Part shown: positions 6,178 to 7,694 of the stretch, piece by piece
Layout: every line of letters starts with the position of its first letter
Position numbering within the stretch: position 1 is the stretch's first letter
The notes under the pieces: model-generated
What the model saw: the letters and a program-made list of their open reading frames with translations, nothing else
Told to the model about the DNA's origin: nothing
Databases searched by the model: none
NCBI GenBank assembly: GCA_020432595.1
Contig: JAGQGA010000245.1
Coordinates: forward strand, 1-7,694
From: Anaerolineales bacterium
Lineage (GTDB): Bacteria; Chloroflexota; Anaerolineae; Promineifilales; Promineifilaceae
DNA length: 7,694 nt
Direction of reading: 5' to 3'
Program-made: the position numbers and the translations under genes

Positions 6178-6394
6178 AAAAACGAACCTGTTGACTGTTT
6201 TAACAGGCGGAGCGATTCCAACGGTACTCATTCTGAACAAATATTTCAGATTGCCAGGTAAGTTCACAGTAGTCCTAGTTGTTTTCCTGAGTTTCATATT
6301 TGGATCCATGGCCTTGTGGGCTTACGCTAACAGACATGCGGATGGATCTGAATGGTGGCAAGATGACAGCACCTCTGGCTGGCGGGGTTATTAA
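6158..6394 (+). CDS. Small two-helix membrane protein, unknown function
   Basis: This 78-residue protein has two likely membrane helices (about residues 11-27 and 36-56) joined by a short basic loop (NKYFRLPGK). A C-terminal tail rich in Trp, Asp and Ser follows (from ADGSEWWQDD, ending GWRGY). I recognise no family. Loops and tail could both face the cytosol by the positive-inside rule, given the basic N-terminus and basic loop, but the topology is uncertain. AGGAG at 6143-6147, ten bases before ATG 6158, supports this start over the in-frame ATG at 6113, which lies deep inside the gre-like gene and lacks a site. The 20-base overlap with the preceding gene implies coupled translation. It may be a membrane partner or merely a neighbour of the Gre-like factor. 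Confidence 0.6.
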   Translation: MKQLVSRKTNLLTVLTGGAIPTVLILNKYFRLPGKFTVVLVVFLSFIFGSMALWAYANRHADGSEWWQDDSTSGWRGY

Positions 6395-6453
6395 GAAAGC
6401 CGGGTTGCGCTGTTTAACCATATGATGCGTCTTACCAACGGAAAAGGCTGACA

Positions 6454-6513
6454 ATGAAACGTATTATGGTTATTGATGAGCACCCGGCTGTCCATCACCC
6501 TCTAAAAGCCTAG
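6454..6513 (+). pseudogene. Response-regulator N-terminal remnant, 19 codons
   Basis: The reading frame MKRIMVIDEHPAVHHPLKA then stop resembles the first strand and acidic pocket of a NarL/FixJ-type receiver domain, where 'IxVxVIDDHPxVRxGL' is typical. The pocket's Asp-Asp appears as Asp-Glu, and the following helix is replaced by HHPLKA. A ribosome site AAAAGG (6442-6447), six bases before the ATG, is intact. I find no continuation of a receiver domain in any frame between the stop and the flavodoxin promoter. This suggests a 5' gene end left after deletion or rearrangement. A functional short peptide is the alternative. Confidence 0.45.
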
Positions 6514-6593
6514 ATCCCTTTGATCCGATACCGGCCTATACACACAAGTGTCGTGGCGTTTCCCTCCGTTTGCGTTCAATGAGCAGTCCCTTC

Positions 6594-6607
6594 TTGATCT
6601 AAATCAT
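6594..6607 (+). promoter_or_regulatory. FNR/CRP-family box of the flavodoxin promoter
   Basis: TTGATCTAAATCAT matches TTGAT-N4-ATCAA at 9 of 10 defined bases, and deviates at the same last base as the box at 376-389. Its centre (6600.5) is about 40 bp upstream of the transcription start predicted from the -10-like GATAAG at 6628-6633. This is the class II activation position. No good -35 hexamer is present, as expected where an activator substitutes for it. Regulation by low oxygen or NO is inferred. Confidence 0.65.
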
Positions 6608-6670
6608 ATACGGCCATTACCTCTCCTGATAAGCTGTAAATAGATGGTCAAACATAAATGGAGGTGCGCT

Positions 6671-7216
6671 ATGACCCCAATTGGTTTATTTTATGGCACC
6701 GATACTGGTTTTACAGAAATCGTTGTCAAATTATTTGTAGAAGAATTTGATCTTGTTGCCCCCGACTTGCTCACCGTACACAACATCGCCGATGTGCCAA
6801 TCACCACCCTGCAGCAGTATGAATACTTAATTATTGGTTGTCCAACCTGGGATATCGGTCAGTTACAAGCTGACTGGGATAAAGCATACAACGAATTAGA
6901 TACGTTGGATTTGTCTGGAAAACAACTTGCTGTTTTTGGTCTGGGAGATCAATATGGCTACCCTGATAGTTACTGTGACGCTATTGGTATTTTGGCTGAA
7001 AAGTTTGCAAACACGGGTGTAGAAATAGTTGGGCTTACATCTACAGAAGGATATGAGTTCACCCATTCAGAGGGCGTGAAGGATGGACAATTTTTAGGTT
7101 TGGCGTTGGACGAAGATAACGAAAGCGATAAGTCACCGCAGCGTGTTTCAGAGTGGGTCTGGCAGTTGGTGGATGAATTTGATCTGGTGGATTATCTGGA
7201 ACCGATTCGGGCTTAA
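6671..7216 (+). CDS. Long-chain flavodoxin
   Basis: This 181-residue FMN-binding protein is a soluble, low-potential one-electron carrier able to replace ferredoxin. The phosphate loop is GTDTGFTE (residues 9-16), matching the T/S-x-T-G-x-T flavodoxin signature. The two FMN-stacking positions are Trp60 in CPTWDIGQLQADW and Tyr97 in GLGDQYGYPDSYCDAIG. The inserted loop that defines the long-chain subclass is present (about 122-152, with STEGYEF and the acidic LALDEDNESD). The protein is acidic, as usual for the family. It is slightly longer than the common 170-175 residues because of a C-terminal extension (DLVDYLEPIRA). ATG 6671 is chosen because GGAGG at 6660-6664 sits six bases upstream; the in-frame ATG at 6644 would place that site inside the gene. 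The upstream FNR-type box and the downstream stress-repair genes suggest a role in low-oxygen or NO conditions. Confidence 0.93.
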   Translation: MTPIGLFYGTDTGFTEIVVKLFVEEFDLVAPDLLTVHNIADVPITTLQQYEYLIIGCPTWDIGQLQADWDKAYNELDTLDLSGKQLAVFGLGDQYGYPDSYCDAIGILAEKFANTGVEIVGLTSTEGYEFTHSEGVKDGQFLGLALDEDNESDKSPQRVSEWVWQLVDEFDLVDYLEPIRA

Positions 7217-7235
7217 CTACCAGTCAACTGGATGA

Positions 7236-7281
7236 CAACGTTGCTTTAAACAAGCAGATTATTAAACAAAAAGCATCGTTG
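7236..7281 (+). other. Long-loop inverted repeat between flavodoxin and DUF1858 genes
   Basis: CAACGTTGCTTT (7236-7247) and AAAGCATCGTTG (7270-7281) pair at 11 of 12 positions around a 22-base AT-rich loop. There is no T-tract after it, so it is not a standard intrinsic terminator. It may set the relative expression of the two genes by mRNA processing or partial attenuation. A minor hairpin CCAG-TCAA-CTGG lies just before it at 7220-7231. Confidence 0.35.
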
Positions 7282-7312
7282 AATTGTCAGCTTATTTGCA
7301 GGAGAAATAAAC

Positions 7313-7546
7313 ATGATCCAACCTACAATTACCAGCGAGATGACTGTTTTTGAAGTCCTAGACCAGGTGCCCGGGGCGATTGAGCTTTTCCAGCAGCACG
7401 GAGTTAATCCAACCAGGGAATGTGCTTTATTTACCAGGCAGATACGTCTCAAAGAGACCCCGGAACGTTGCCATCTGGAAGACCTGGATGAGTTGATCCT
7501 TAAACTAAATGCAGCTGTGCCGGTATCAAACGCGGCCACTAAATAA
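7313..7546 (+). CDS. DUF1858 domain protein
   Basis: This 77-residue protein carries one DUF1858 domain (about residues 5-68): ITSEMTVFEVLDQVPGAIELFQQHGVNP, then a Cys-containing loop, then HLEDLDELILKLNAAV. The domain is a small helical module often found next to, or fused with, hybrid-cluster proteins and iron-sulfur repair or redox proteins. It resembles the N-terminal ScdA_N domain of Ric proteins, whose gene follows 53 bases later. It has Cys37 (TREC) and Cys53 (ERC), spaced unlike the usual close pair, so metal or cluster binding is uncertain. AGGAG at 7300-7304, eight bases before ATG 7313, fixes the start. It is probably co-transcribed with the flavodoxin 96 bases upstream. A partner role for the Ric protein is inferred from adjacency and fold similarity. 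Confidence 0.8.
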   Translation: MIQPTITSEMTVFEVLDQVPGAIELFQQHGVNPTRECALFTRQIRLKETPERCHLEDLDELILKLNAAVPVSNAATK

Positions 7547-7599
7547 GCTTAAACTTACCCCATCCAATAAAATAACAGCAATAATACGAGGGCAATGAA

Positions 7600-7694
7600 A
7601 TGACAGTAAATAACCTCTCCCATCTAACAGCAGAACAACCTGTAGGTGCCTGGGTGACGGCTGATTACCGATTAGCGGCCGTTTTTGAGAAATA
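7600..7694 (+). CDS. Ric/ScdA-type iron-sulfur cluster repair protein, 5' part
   Basis: The first 31 codons of a gene that continues beyond the window. After a short lead, the protein shows PVGAWVTADYRLAAVFEK (residues about 14-31), which matches the start of the ScdA_N (DUF542) domain of Ric/YtfE/ScdA proteins. In complete members this leads into 'gIDFCCGG' and then a hemerythrin-like di-iron domain. Those proteins help rebuild iron-sulfur clusters damaged by nitric oxide or oxidants in the cytosol. ATG 7600 has GAGGG at 7588-7592, seven bases upstream; an ATG at 7595 opens only a two-codon frame. Without the CC motif and the hemerythrin part, a stand-alone ScdA_N or DUF1858-like protein cannot be ruled out. 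Confidence 0.7.
   Translation, partial: MTVNNLSHLTAEQPVGAWVTADYRLAAVFEK

Noticed and set aside
7279..7291. TTGAATTGTCAG as an FNR box before the DUF1858 gene
   Set aside because: The half-sites are two bases too close for TTGAT-N4-ATCAA.
1..7694. CRISPR array, toxin-antitoxin pair, or defence island
   Set aside because: I saw no regularly spaced direct repeats and no nuclease, toxin or defence-type domains among the genes.

Overview
This window looks like an accessory stretch of a moderate-GC bacterial chromosome. The gene mix is a DUF3054 membrane protein, an UPF0316/DUF2179 protein, diaminopropionate ammonia-lyase, a diverged Gre factor, a long-chain flavodoxin, and a DUF1858 protein followed by an Ric/ScdA-type protein. 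Together with the short operons and clear AGGAG/GGAGG ribosome sites, this suggests an environmental, facultatively anaerobic bacterium. Chloroflexota (Anaerolineae-like) is my best guess from gene content, but there is no phylogenetic marker to confirm it.

Layout. At the left edge, on the minus strand, is the 5' part of a probable IS630-type transposase gene. All other genes are on the plus strand. A palindrome-rich promoter region (about 320-420) with two FNR/CRP-type boxes precedes a DUF3054 membrane protein. Next comes a two-component pair: a histidine kinase with no sensor domain, overlapping an OmpR/PhoB-type response regulator. An unrecognised 187-residue protein follows. A gap of about 200 bases contains a strong potential RNA fold, and then comes a 55-residue two-CxxC zinc-ribbon protein, an UPF0316 protein, diaminopropionate ammonia-lyase, a diverged GreA/GreB-like protein and an overlapping small membrane protein. 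Further right are a 19-codon reading frame that looks like the remnant of a response-regulator gene, a third FNR/CRP-type box, a long-chain flavodoxin, a DUF1858 protein, and the first 31 codons of an iron-sulfur-cluster repair (Ric/ScdA/YtfE-like) gene that runs off the window.

How the parts may work together. The right end (flavodoxin, DUF1858, Ric) reads as a low-oxygen or nitrosative-stress cluster. The box TTGAT-N4-ATCAT at 6594-6607 lies about 40 bp before a plausible start of transcription, the position used by activators of the FNR/CRP/DNR family. Near-identical boxes precede the DUF3054 gene, so both ends may answer to one oxygen- or NO-responsive regulator. The middle genes look like general accessory functions (amino-acid catabolism, transcript cleavage, signalling) with no obvious shared pathway. 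I did not find a convincing new multi-gene defence or mobile system. The most unusual items are the shared FNR-like boxes, the tandem GTTAAC palindromes, the structured leader before the zinc-ribbon gene, and the regulator remnant.
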